The notes beneath the pieces were generated by a model. The model was not told the DNA's origin, did not search any database, and saw only the letters and a program-made list of their open reading frames with translations. Positions 21,838 to 31,978 of a stretch of 64,000 bases of DNA are shown piece by piece. The stretch covers positions 1 to 64,000 of the forward strand of contig JAKVOG010000008.1 of assembly GCA_022482925.1 (NCBI GenBank). Reading direction: 5' to 3'. A program made the translations under genes and the position numbers. Position 1 is the first letter of the stretch. Every line of letters begins with the position of its first letter. Origin of the DNA: Selenomonas sp. GTDB lineage: Bacteria; Bacillota; Negativicutes; Selenomonadales; Selenomonadaceae.

Positions 21838-22164
21838 TGCTGGATGATATCCTGGTTTATAGATGGCTGCTGCTGGGAGCGATGGAAGTCGTGGCCTGGT
21901 CCTGTGACGTTCTTTATGCTGTATGCGCGCTATAAGCTGCGCTCGCAGCGCTGGTTCCGGATTGCATCAATACTGTTCTTCATGACCGGAGTGATTCCCC
22001 AGGTATCGCTTGGAATTTTGAATTTCATGGCGGTGGGGACGGTAGATGTATTCACGCTGGTGCTGGTACTGCTCCTGCTGTACGGTTTCACCCTGGGGCG
22101 CCGGCAGGCGCAGCGGCTTGACCGTTGGGCTTATCGACGGTTCAACGGAGATAAAGCAGGATGA
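21838..22164 (+). CDS. Small membrane protein of unknown function (apparent frameshift ~21900)
   Basis: MLDDILVYRWLLLGAMEVVAWS|VTFFMLYARYKLRSQRWFRIASILFFMTGVIPQVSLGIL after removing one C at tggtcctgtg. Confidence 0.5.
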   Translation, partial: CWMISWFIDGCCWERWKSWPGPVTFFMLYARYKLRSQRWFRIASILFFMTGVIPQVSLGILNFMAVGTVDVFTLVLVLLLLYGFTLGRRQAQRLDRWAYRRFNGDKAG

Positions 22165-22167
22165 CTC

Positions 22168-22183
22168 TGTGAGAAATGTTATA
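22168..22183. promoter_or_regulatory. Candidate CRP/FNR-like site upstream of Moco leader
   Basis: TGTGAGAAATGTTATA; same TGTGAGAAATG core as at 27875. Confidence 0.35.
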
Positions 22184-22237
22184 CCCAAAACAATGATTTT
22201 CGTGTAGAATAGAACTGTGAATACTAAATGAATAGGA

Positions 22238-22345
22238 AACTCCGAGCAAAAATGTCTAAGGCATCCGGGCACGATGAATCGCGCCTTTGTGGATGCTATG
22301 GTATTGCGCCGGGGCTCCGGGGGAAACGCCGGAACCTTCCGTAGT
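22238..22345 (+). ncRNA. Moco-riboswitch-like leader RNA
   Basis: CTAAG...TATGG tetraloop-receptor-like pair flanking GCATCC/GGATGC stem, plus ccgggGGAAACgccgg hairpin, directly upstream of molybdopterin biosynthesis genes and a terminator. Confidence 0.7.
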
Positions 22346-22372
22346 TGAAAAGGGGTAACAATTAAGATAGTT

Positions 22373-22419
22373 AAAGACTATCCTTTTTCGGTTACAGACT
22401 GCGGATGGATAGTCTTTTT
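22373..22419 (+). terminator. Intrinsic terminator / expression platform of Moco leader
   Basis: Perfect 11-bp stem AAAGACTATCC (22373-22383) with GGATAGTCTTT (22407-22417) followed by T's, preceding first ATG of the operon. Confidence 0.85.
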
Positions 22420-22449
22420 GTTGTACGTGCGATAGGGGTGCGATGGCTG

Positions 22450-23483
22450 ATGAAGGAAATGAATACGGTGGATGCGGTAGGGCAGATCCTCTGCCATGAT
22501 ATCACGCAGATTATCCGTGGGGTGACGAAGGATGCCGTGTTCCGCAAGGGACATGTGATCCGGGAAGAGGATATCCCGGTGCTGCTTTCGGTCGGGAAGG
22601 ACAACATCTATGTCTGGGAGAATGATGAGACGATGCTGCATGAGAATGATGCAGCCGAGATCCTGCGTCAGCTGTGCCAGAATACGTACATGGAGGCAAC
22701 GGAACCCAAAGAAGGGAAAGATCGAGCTCAAGGCTACGGTTGATGGGGTGTTCCAGGTTGATGAGAGCCGTTTCGATGAGGTCAACGGGCTGGATGATGT
22801 GACCATCGCAACTTTGCCGCAGAACATGCCGGTCAAGGCCGGCACGAAGCTGGCCGGTATGCGGGTGATTCCGCTGGTCATCAAGAAGGATAAGATGGAG
22901 CAGGTCCGGCAGGGTGGCTGGCGACAAGCCGCTCATGCGTCTGAACCCGTACCGGAAGGACTGGAAAGTCGGTGTAGTCACGACGGGCACTGAGGTGTTT
23001 GAAGGCCGGATCAAGGATACGTTCACGCCGGTCATCGAGGCAAAGCTGCGCGAGTACGGGCTGACCATCAATGAACACCGGCTGTCGGATGATGTCATGG
23101 AGCATACGAAGCGGAACATCGAGGAACTGCTGAATCTGGGCATGGATATGATCCTCTGTACGGGCGGCATGAGTGTCGATCCGGATGACCGGACGCCGGC
23201 TGCCATCCGTGATGCGGGGGCGAAGATCGAGACCTATGGCGCACCGGTATTGCCGGGCGCGATGTTCCTGCTGGGGTATTTCGAGCGGGAGGGCCGGCGG
23301 ATTCCGGTCATGGGACTGCCGGGCTGCGTCATGTACAGTGCGCGCACGATCTTCGACATGGTTCTGCCACGTATTCTTACAGGCGAAAAGGTGCTTCGCC
23401 GCGATATCCGTCACTTCGGTATCGGTGGCCTTTGCATGAACTGTAAGGTTTGTCATTATCCCGTTTGTGGGTTTCAGCATTGA
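22450..23483 (+). CDS. Molybdopterin-binding domain protein (MoeA/MogA-like); two apparent +1 frameshifts
   Basis: Frames 22405-22743, 22610-22993 and 22914-23483 join as ...EPKEGKIELKATVDG...EQVRQVAGDKPLMRLNPYRKDWKVGVVTTGTEVFEG...; MoCF domain ILCTGGMSVDPDDRTPAAI. Confidence 0.85.
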
Positions 23484-23494
23484 GGGGGATCAGT

Positions 23495-24694
23495 ATGCAG
23501 GATATTTCTTTGGAGCAGGCAGTCGATGTGCTGCTGGCTCATACGGAAAAGGTAACGGAAGCGGAGTCTGTGGGGATCATGGATGCACTGGGGCGGACGC
23601 TCGCAGAGGACTGTACGGCATCATTCAACAATCCGCCATTTGACCGATCACCGCTCGATGGCTATACCTTTGCAGCGGCGGGTACGGTCGGGGCATCGAC
23701 TGACAAGCCGGCTGTATTCCGGATCATCGGCGAGGAATGTGCCGGCGATTATTACGGTCAGGCCGTACCGGCCGGCTGCGCCATTCGCATCATGACGGGC
23801 GGTGCTATTCCGGCCGGCTGTGACTGCGTCGTGCGCCAGGAGAGCGTCACCGTTCAGGATGATGTGCTGCAGGTTCCTTTCGTCATGAAGGCGCATGAGA
23901 ATTACTGCTTTGCGGGAGAAGATGTCAAAAAGGGCACCGTGCTTGCACGGAAAGGTACCCGGCTGACAGCTGCCCATCTGGGGGTGCTGGCCAGCATGGG
24001 TTATGGTGAGGCCCGGGTCATCCGCAAGGTGCGGGTGGCAATCGCGAGCACCGGCGATGAGCTTGTGCTGCCGGGCACGCCGCTCTCGCCTGGCAAGATC
24101 TATAACAGCAATCTCTATATCCTGGCCGGCCGGCTCCGGGAAATGGGCTTTGAGCCGGAGATCCTCGGCATCCTGCCGGATGACGTGCAGGCCTGCGCTG
24201 AGGTCATCCGGGGCTGGCAGGATAAGGTGGATTTGTTCCTGACGACCGGCGGGGTATCGGTTGGCAAGAAAGATATCATGCATGGTGTGGTCGAAGCAAT
24301 CGGTGAGCGCCTGTTCTGGCGGGTCTGCATGAAACCGGGCGGTCCGGCCATTACCTATACGTTCGGTCACACGCTCGGGATTGCGTTGTCGGGCAATCCA
24401 TTTGCATCCTATGCTACGTTTGAACTCATGGCGCGGCCGGTGCTGGCGAAGTTCAGTGGCAATGCGGCCATCGAGCTGACCAGGGCACAGGCGGTATTGA
24501 CCGACCGCTTCCCGAAAGCCAGCCGGGGACGCCGTTTTATCCGGGCGTATCATGAGAATGGCAAGGTACGGCTGCCGGAGCAGCATGCTTCGGGCAGTCT
24601 GGCTTCGGTGGTCGGCTGTAATGCTTTCGTGGATATTCCGGCAGGCACCGGGGCGCTGGAACCGGGAACTGAGGTCGATATTGTTCTGTTATAA
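23495..24694 (+). CDS. moeA: Molybdopterin molybdenumtransferase MoeA
   Basis: NPPFDRSPLDGYTFAA, RIMTGGAIPAGCDCVVRQE, LTTGGVSVGKKD, LSGNPFASYATFE. Confidence 0.93.
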   Translation: MQDISLEQAVDVLLAHTEKVTEAESVGIMDALGRTLAEDCTASFNNPPFDRSPLDGYTFAAAGTVGASTDKPAVFRIIGEECAGDYYGQAVPAGCAIRIMTGGAIPAGCDCVVRQESVTVQDDVLQVPFVMKAHENYCFAGEDVKKGTVLARKGTRLTAAHLGVLASMGYGEARVIRKVRVAIASTGDELVLPGTPLSPGKIYNSNLYILAGRLREMGFEPEILGILPDDVQACAEVIRGWQDKVDLFLTTGGVSVGKKDIMHGVVEAIGERLFWRVCMKPGGPAITYTFGHTLGIALSGNPFASYATFELMARPVLAKFSGNAAIELTRAQAVLTDRFPKASRGRRFIRAYHENGKVRLPEQHASGSLASVVGCNAFVDIPAGTGALEPGTEVDIVLL

Positions 24695-24711
24695 GGGATT
24701 GAGATGGTTTT

Positions 24712-25702
24712 ATGATTGACCAGTTTGAGCGGAAAATCGAATATGTGCGCATTTCACTGACGGATCGCTGCAATCTGCGCTGCCGTTACTGTATGCCGGA
24801 GACCGGTGTAGAGAAGCTGCGGCATGAGGAGATCCTGACGTTTGCGGAGATCCTGCGCATCGTACGCGCCATGGCTGCGCTCGGTGTGCGCAAGGTCCGG
24901 CTGACTGGCGGGGAACCGCTGGTCCGGCGGGGAATCGTGGAGCTGGTGCAGGCCATCCATGAGGTGCCTGGGATCGAGCGCGTGGTCATGACCACGAATG
25001 GCGTTCTGCTCAGTGAGCTGGCGGCGCCTCTTCTTGCGGCCGGGCTGGATGGGGTCAATATCAGTCTGGATACGCTGCGGCCGGAGGTCTTTGCAGGCAT
25101 CACCCGGCGCCCGATGCTGGATCAGGTTCGTGAGGGCATCCAGGCCCTACAGGCACAGGGGCTGCAGGATATCAAGTTCAATTGCGTGCCGATCGAGTCG
25201 GTCAATGAGGCTGATATCCCGGCGTTGGCCGGACTGGCCCGGGAGCAGGCGGTCAAGGTGCGCTTCATTGAGCTGATGCCGATCGGCTGCGCCTATGAAG
25301 TGGGTTACCACGGTGTGGCGATGGCGGCCGTGCGGCAGCAGCTTGAGCAGGCCTACGGACCGCTCAGACAGGTGAGCAGCCCGGCCTGGTACGCTGGCCG
25401 GGCCGGCGGTCTATTACCGGCTGCCGGGATTTGCGGGGCAGGTCGGTTTCATCGATGCGATGGAGCATAAATTCTGCACATCCTGCAACCGTGTCCGGCT
25501 GACCGCGGAAGGGTTCCTGAAGCTCTGTCTCAATGCGAAGACCGGGCTGGACCTGCGGGCATTGCTGCGCAGCGGCATTACCGATGAGAACCTGCAGCTG
25601 GCGGTGCGCCAGGCAATCTATCATAAACCGGCGGAACACCGCTTTGAGGATAAGAATAATGACGTCCGGGATGGCCGGGCCATGTATCAGGTAGGAGGCT
25701 GA
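24712..25702 (+). CDS. moaA: GTP 3',8-cyclase MoaA (apparent frameshift ~25380)
   Basis: RISLTDRCNLRCRYCMP, VRLTGGEPLVR; C-terminal FCTSCNRVRLTAEGFLKLCL in another frame. Removing one C at ~25382 gives continuous VSSRPGTLAGPAVYYRLPGFAGQVGFIDAMEHKFC. Confidence 0.93.
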
Positions 25703-25706
25703 AGGA

Positions 25707-26654
25707 ATGGGAAAGATCCATGCACTGTGTGTCAGTGAGAAGAAGGGGACGCTCAAGCAACCGGTAGATAAGGTGCTGTTCCGGACGGAATGGGGCATTG
25801 CCGGGGATGCGCATGCGGGCAGCTGGCATCGTCAGGTCAGTTTCCTTGGCCTGAAGGAAATCGAGGATTTCCGCAAGCTGGGCGTCGATGTGCGTTTCGG
25901 GGCTTTTGGCGAGAATATCGTAGCGGAGGGGTTCCGTTTCAAGGAACTGCCGGTCGGTACGCGTCTGCGGGCGGGCGAGGCCTGGTTTGAGATCACGCAG
26001 ATCGGCAAGGAGTGCCACAAGGGCTGTGCCATCCGGGAGCAGGTCGGTGACTGCATCATGCCGCGCGAGGGCATATTCGGCCGTGTGCTTCATGGCGGCT
26101 GGGTCCGTACGGGCGATACGCTGGAACTCGTGGCTCCGGGAGAGAAGATGCCGCTCGATGCGGCGGTCATTACGGCCAGTGACAAGGGCAGCCGCGGGGA
26201 GCGGGTAGACAAGAGCGGTGCGAAGGTGCAGGAAATGCTGGAGGCTGCCGGCTATACGGTGGCGGAGAAAGTCATTCTGCCGGATGAGCAGTCTGGCATC
26301 GAGCAGAAGATGAAAGACTATGCGGATATGGGGCTCGGACTCGTTGTGACGACGGGCGGCACGGGCTTTTCCATCCGCGATGTGACGCCGGAGGCTACGC
26401 TGGCGGTATGCGAGCGGCTGGCTCCCGGTATCCCCGAGGCAATGCGCGCGCTTTCCATGAAAGTCACGGACCGTGCCATGCTGAGCCGGGCGCAGGCCGG
26501 TATCCACAAGCGCACGCTGATCGTCAATCTGCCGGGCAGCGTCAAGGCTGTGGAGGAATGCCTGGGCTTTGTATTGCCGACTTTGCAGCATGGAATCGAG
26601 ATCCTGCGCGGCGATGCCAGCGAGTGCGGCAATCATCATGCCCATAAGGACTGA
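25707..26654 (+). CDS. MOSC domain-MogA/MoaB fusion protein
   Basis: N-terminal MOSC (FGENIVAEGF, GKECHKGCAI), C-terminal MogA-like (LDAAVITASDKGSRGERVDKSG, VVTTGGTGFSIRDVTPEA). Confidence 0.92.
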   Translation: MGKIHALCVSEKKGTLKQPVDKVLFRTEWGIAGDAHAGSWHRQVSFLGLKEIEDFRKLGVDVRFGAFGENIVAEGFRFKELPVGTRLRAGEAWFEITQIGKECHKGCAIREQVGDCIMPREGIFGRVLHGGWVRTGDTLELVAPGEKMPLDAAVITASDKGSRGERVDKSGAKVQEMLEAAGYTVAEKVILPDEQSGIEQKMKDYADMGLGLVVTTGGTGFSIRDVTPEATLAVCERLAPGIPEAMRALSMKVTDRAMLSRAQAGIHKRTLIVNLPGSVKAVEECLGFVLPTLQHGIEILRGDASECGNHHAHKD

Positions 26655-26659
26655 TTGAG

Positions 26660-27742
26660 ATGGACAGTTCAGAGATCAGTCTGCTGGTGATTGCCGGCGG
26701 GCGAAGCTCCCGCATGGGGGAGGATAAGCGCTGGCTCGAACTGGATGGCGTGAGCATGCTGGAATGGCTGCTGCGCAAAGCGCAGCGCGAGCCGTTCCGG
26801 AAACGCTATCTGTGTGTCGAGGCAGTCAGTGAAAGGCTGCAGGCACTCGCACAGCAATATGAGCTGGAATTACTGGTGGATGAGACAGCCGGGGCTGGCC
26901 CGATGGAGGGGCTGCGGCATGGGCTGCAGGTGATGCCGACGGTCTATGCACTGGCGGTTTCCTGTGATATGCCGCTATTCACGTTCCCCGTGTCAGCGCC
27001 CCTGCTGGCAGCTGCGGACGGGACTATGGCTATCGTGGCTCAGTCCACCGGACGGCGTCAGCCACTGGTCTCGCTTTATCATCGGGATATGGCAGGGGCT
27101 TTTGCGACAGCACTTGCCGGCGGGCAGCGGAAGATTGGTGCGGTATTGGCAGAAGTGCCGCACCGGCTGGTGGAACTGACACCGGCTGAGGCATTTTTCA
27201 ATGTGAATACGCCGGCTGACCTGCGGCTGGTCCGGGGGCGGTTCGCCAATATCAGCCGGCCAGTACCGCTCATCACGGTATCCGCACCGGTATCGAATAC
27301 CGGCAAGACGACGTTCATCGAGCGCTTGATTCCGCAGCTGCGGGCGGTGGGAATCCGGACCGGTGTCGTGAAGGGAGACTGTCATGGTTTTGATGTGGAT
27401 ACGGTCGGCAAGGACAGCTGGCGGTTCCAGCAGGCTGGCGCTCCGAGCGTGGCGGTGGTCTCGCCGGGCGGCTATTTCATCCAGCGGCAGACCCAGCGGC
27501 GGGCCTCCCTGCTGGATGTAGCCAATCAGCTGGAAGGTGTGGATATGGTGATCATCGAGAGCCGCAATCATGGCACGATCCCCAAGCTGTCGCTTTGGCG
27601 CGGGCTGGGAGCGCCGATCATCGACGAGGACACGGCCGCGTTGTTTACCAGCAATCCGCAGTCCGATACATCGATCCATCAGTATGGAATCGATGAGATT
27701 TCGCAGGCAACAGCACTAGTCTGCTTTTTGAGTGGGCTATGA
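26660..27742 (+). CDS. MobA-MobB fusion (Moco guanylyltransferase + GTP-binding adaptor)
   Basis: LLVIAGGRSSRMGEDKRWLELDG (MobA); ITVSAPVSNTGKTTFIERLIPQLRAVGIRTGVVKGDCHGFDVDTVGKDSWR (MobB). Confidence 0.9.
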   Translation: MDSSEISLLVIAGGRSSRMGEDKRWLELDGVSMLEWLLRKAQREPFRKRYLCVEAVSERLQALAQQYELELLVDETAGAGPMEGLRHGLQVMPTVYALAVSCDMPLFTFPVSAPLLAAADGTMAIVAQSTGRRQPLVSLYHRDMAGAFATALAGGQRKIGAVLAEVPHRLVELTPAEAFFNVNTPADLRLVRGRFANISRPVPLITVSAPVSNTGKTTFIERLIPQLRAVGIRTGVVKGDCHGFDVDTVGKDSWRFQQAGAPSVAVVSPGGYFIQRQTQRRASLLDVANQLEGVDMVIIESRNHGTIPKLSLWRGLGAPIIDEDTAALFTSNPQSDTSIHQYGIDEISQATALVCFLSGL

Positions 27743-27789
27743 TATTTGTTGCATAAATGATAAATCATAACATAATGTGTGTTTATAGC

Positions 27790-27812
27790 CGGCCCTTGGC
27801 CGGCTTTTTTGT
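27790..27812 (+). terminator. Intrinsic terminator after Mo cluster
   Basis: gccggcccttggccggcttttttg. Confidence 0.75.
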
Positions 27813-27874
27813 CGTTTGCTAAAAGCTGCGTTCTTTGTTAGTATGAAACTGTTACCGATAGGATAATCGGTCAG

Positions 27875-27890
27875 TGTGAGAAATGTCATC
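27875..27890. promoter_or_regulatory. Candidate CRP/FNR-like site upstream of fdhD
   Basis: TGTGAGAAATGTCATC. Confidence 0.35.
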
Positions 27891-27950
27891 AGCATAAACA
27901 ACAGCACACCAGGATATAATCGGAAACAGAATAGATGAAAGATGGAGGGC

Positions 27951-28757
27951 ATGAGCATGCAGCCACGAGAAAATGAACTGGTCGATTTTCCGGTAACTCG
28001 TTACGATTCCGTGCGGGATACGTTTATCGAAGACCACAGGTACACATCAATTGAATGTGATCTGGACATTTATCTCAACGGACAGCATCTCATGACCTCT
28101 TTTTGTTCGCCGGGCGATCATCGGGACCTGGTGACCGGCATGCTGGCACAGATGGGGCAGATTCGTACAGCGGCGGATATCCTCCGGCTGGAGCTCGATG
28201 AGGAGACGGGGACAGCCCGGGTCTGGACTACGGATGAGGCGCAGTCCTGGGCCAGGGCGGCAGTCATGGATCCGCGGTATTATGGGGCCCGCCAGCTGCT
28301 TCGCTGCAAGCCGGAACAGCTCGTTAAACGCCCTCGTGAGGTTCGTTTCCGGGCTCATGATATCCTGGCCTGCGCTGACAAGCTGCTGCGGGAACTGGCG
28401 GCTACGCATGAAAAGACGAATGGCGTTCACAGCGGGATCATCTATGATCAGAAGCAGTCGAAGATCCTGGCGTTCCGCGAGGATATCGGCCGCCATAATG
28501 TATTTGACAAGCTCTACGGATGGTCCTTGCGGACTGGCGTGGACATCACGGATAAGATCATCATCTACAGTGGCCGCTGCTCCTCCGAAATGATGATGAA
28601 ACTGGGTCGGATGGGGATTGCAGCGGTGGCGGCAAAGTCCGTGCCAACGTCACTTTCACTGAAACTGGCACAGAAACTTGGCATCACATTGGTGGCAAGG
28701 ATGGCGCCAGGCAGTTTCTGCATCTATACGAATCCGGAACGGATTATCCTGGATTAA
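27951..28757 (+). CDS. fdhD: FdhD family formate dehydrogenase accessory protein
   Basis: FCSPGDHRDLVTGML, NGVHSGIIYDQKQSKILAFREDIGRHNVFDKLYGW, SGRCSSEMMMKLGRMGIAAVAAKSVPTSL. Confidence 0.9.
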   Translation: MSMQPRENELVDFPVTRYDSVRDTFIEDHRYTSIECDLDIYLNGQHLMTSFCSPGDHRDLVTGMLAQMGQIRTAADILRLELDEETGTARVWTTDEAQSWARAAVMDPRYYGARQLLRCKPEQLVKRPREVRFRAHDILACADKLLRELAATHEKTNGVHSGIIYDQKQSKILAFREDIGRHNVFDKLYGWSLRTGVDITDKIIIYSGRCSSEMMMKLGRMGIAAVAAKSVPTSLSLKLAQKLGITLVARMAPGSFCIYTNPERIILD

Positions 28758-28946
28758 TGGATTGGTTCGGGTACGGACCCAATATTATTTTTGCATAAAA
28801 TCATAAACAATTCATATCGCAGACCATAAGTATTAGTTATGATTCATAGCTTTTTCGTATGGCAGCGGCGGATGAAGCGCTGTGATTTTAGATAAATAGA
28901 GGAACTATGGTTCCATAAAATGAATTGTGAGAAGGAGGAATTTTTG

Positions 28947-31900
28947 ATGGATTTGAGCAGACGTGACTTTCTGAAAGCCACTGGTCTCACCAGCGTCGGC
29001 CTTGCTTTGGCCGGTCTGGGACTGGACATGCCGACCGTCAAGGCTGCAGCCAGGGAATTCAAGCTGAAGGGGGCCAGGGAGTTTACTTCGATCTGCCACT
29101 TCTGCGCCTGCGGCTGTGGTGTCATCGGCTATGTGAAGGATGACAAACTCATCAACCTCGAAGGGGCATCAGACAGCCCAATCAACCGTGGTGCACTTTG
29201 CAGCAAGGGACTGGGCTATGGTCAGATCCCGAACTCGAAGGAGCGTCCGACGAAGCCGCTCTACCGTGCACCGGGCAGCGATCACTGGGAGGAAATCGGC
29301 TGGGATGAGGCCATCGACAAGAGCGCCAAAGCCCTGAAGAAGGCCCGTGATGAAAACTGGAAGCAGACGGAAGTCATTGATGGCCAGACCGTGGACGTGC
29401 ATCGCACAGACGCGATCGGCTTTATTGGCGGTTCGCAGATCAACAATGAGGAATGCTACCAGAATATCAAGATGGCGCGTGCGCTCGGTGTAATCTACAT
29501 CGACAACCAGACGCGTGTCTGCCATGCGACGACCCCACCAGCTATGAATGCCGCGTTCGGCCGTGGTGCCATGACGAACCCGTGGGGGGACCTCAAGAAT
29601 ACGAAGCTGATCTGGATCGAAGGTTCGAACCTGGCGGAGTGCCATCCGATGGGACTCAAGAACGTCATGAAGGCCAAAGAGCAGGGAGCCAAGATCGTGC
29701 ATGTGGATGTCCGTTATACGCGTACCTCTAAGATCGCCGACCATTTCTTCCAGCTGCGTCCAGGGCACAGATATCGCTTTCCTCGGAGCTATCATCAATT
29801 ATATTATTACGAATAAGAAATATGACGAGGACTATCTGCGCCGCAATACGAATGCCTGGTATATCCTGCGCGACGATTATAAGTTCGAAGAGGTATCTTC
29901 TCCGGCTATAATGGCGACAAGCATAACTACAACATGTCGACCTGGGGCTACGCACTTGGTGCGGATAAGAAGCCGGTCAAGGCACAGGATCTCTTTGCTC
30001 CGAATACGGTCATGAGCCGCATGAAGGAACATTTCAGCCGCTATACGGTGGAACGGGTCGAACAGATCACCGGCATGAAGGCCGCTGATATCCAGCTCGC
30101 TGCTGAGATCTTCACCTCGGCCAATCCGACGGTCATGATGTATGCACTGGGCATGACCCAGCATACGGTCGGCGTTGAGAATATCCGCTGCTTTACGGTC
30201 CTGCAGCTGCTGCGGGGCAATATCGGTGTACCGGGCGGCGGCATCGACGCCATGCGCGGTCAGCCGAATGTGCAGGCATCGACCGACTTCGGCATCATGT
30301 TCCAGTATTTCCCGGGCTACCTGTCCTATCCGACAGAAAAGACCAATACGCTGGAAAAATGGACCAAGGCCAGCGGCACGTTCCGCGCCAAATGGCTCAA
30401 GAATATGCTCAAAGCCTGGTTCGGCGACTATGCGACGCCGGCCAATGACTATGGCTTCAATCTGCTTGGGGTCCGCAATGGTTCCCATAACGATTCCATC
30501 TATGGCCTGTTCGAGGATGCGGTCCGCGGTACGGTCAAATGTGCCTATATCTGCGGTCAGAATCCGCATGTCACGAATGCGAACCTCAGCATGGTCCATG
30601 ACGGTATGTGCAAGATGGATTCGGTCATCGTGCAGGATATCTTCGTCAATGAGACGGCTGAGTTCTGGAAGCGCCCGGGCGATAATCCGGCCGACATCCA
30701 GACGGAAGTCGTTTTCCTGCCGGCCTGCTCCTATCTGGAGCGCCGCGGGACCATCACCAACTCCATGCGCCTGATTCAGTGGCGTATGGAAGGTCCGAAA
30801 CCGCTCGGGGATTCGAAGCCGGACTACGAGATCAATAACAGGATCTGGCATCGTCTGCAGGATCTGTACAAGGATTCGACCGAGGCGAGGGATGAGATCA
30901 TCAAGCGCATGACCTGGAACTATTCGGATGATCAGACGGTCGAGGATATCCTCAAGGAAATCAATGGCTATGATCTGACGACGGGCAAGCTGGTGACGGG
31001 CATCGGCCAGCTCAAGGACGATGGCACGACGAGCTCCGGTATGTGGATCTACGCCGGTGTCTATGGCGATGGACAGCATAAGGCACAGCGCCGTGGACAG
31101 GAAGACAATGGCGACATGGGCATCTATCCAAACTTCGGCTGGGCCTGGCCGGACAATATCCACCTGCTCTACAACCGCGCATCCTGCGATGCGAACGGGC
31201 AGCCGGTCGATCCGGATCACAAGATCGTCTGGTGGGATGCGGCCAAAGGACGCTGGGATGGCTATGATGTTCCGGATGTCGGCAACCGCAGCAAGGGGCC
31301 GGACACGCCGGACGGACAGAAGCCGTTCCGTATGACCGGTGAAGGCGTTGGCCGTCTGTTTGCAGCCGAGTACAGCGACCTCAATCCGGATGGCATGACG
31401 CGTGATCATTCCTATACGCCGGTTGATGGACCGCTGCCGGAATTTTACGAGCCGGTCGAGAGCCCGACGAAGAACTCACTGCATGAAGACAGCCGGGCAC
31501 AGTTCAACCCTTGCGTTATCTATCCGCGCATGCCGGAGCGTCAGCGCATCGGCACGAAGGATGAATTCCCGTACGTGCTCACGAGCTCGGGGATTGCCGA
31601 GCATTGGTGCTCTGGTACGGTCACCCGTAATATCCCGTGGCTCAATGAGCTGGTCAAGGAGAACTTCGTGGAGATTGGACAGAAACTGGCCAGGAAGATC
31701 GGCGTGAAATCCGGCGATAAAGTCAAGGTCAGCTCAGCTCGTGGCGAAATAGCCGTCAAGGCCATGGTCACGGAGCGTCAGCAGCCGCTTACCATCAACG
31801 GGGAAGAGACGCATATGGTCTGGATGCCGTACAGTTTTGGCTTCAAAGGTCTTTCGACCGGCCCGAGCACGAACTATCTGACCATCGATGCACTTGATCC

Positions 31901-31955
31901 GAATGTCCAGGAACAGGAGTTTAAAGCCTGTCTGGTCAATATCGTGAAAGCATAA
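28947..31955 (+). CDS. fdnG: Formate dehydrogenase major subunit, Tat signal, Cys at the Sec position; two compensating frameshifts (~29760 and ~29890)
   Basis: Tat signal MDLSRRDFLKATG; FCACGCGVIGYV; RVCHATTPPAMNAAFGRGAMTNPW aligns with RVUHGPT...; the middle segment (TDIAFLGAIINYIITNKKYDEDYLRRNTNAWYILRDDYKFEE) is in a different frame. Confidence 0.94.
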
Positions 31956-31978
31956 CAACGAATATATAGGAGACTTTT

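Noticed and set aside
29515-29530. Possible selenocysteine codon in fdnG
   Set aside because: The codon at the Sec position is TGC (Cys); no in-frame TGA there.
29877-31409. 510-aa minus-strand ORF
   Set aside because: Antisense to fdnG.
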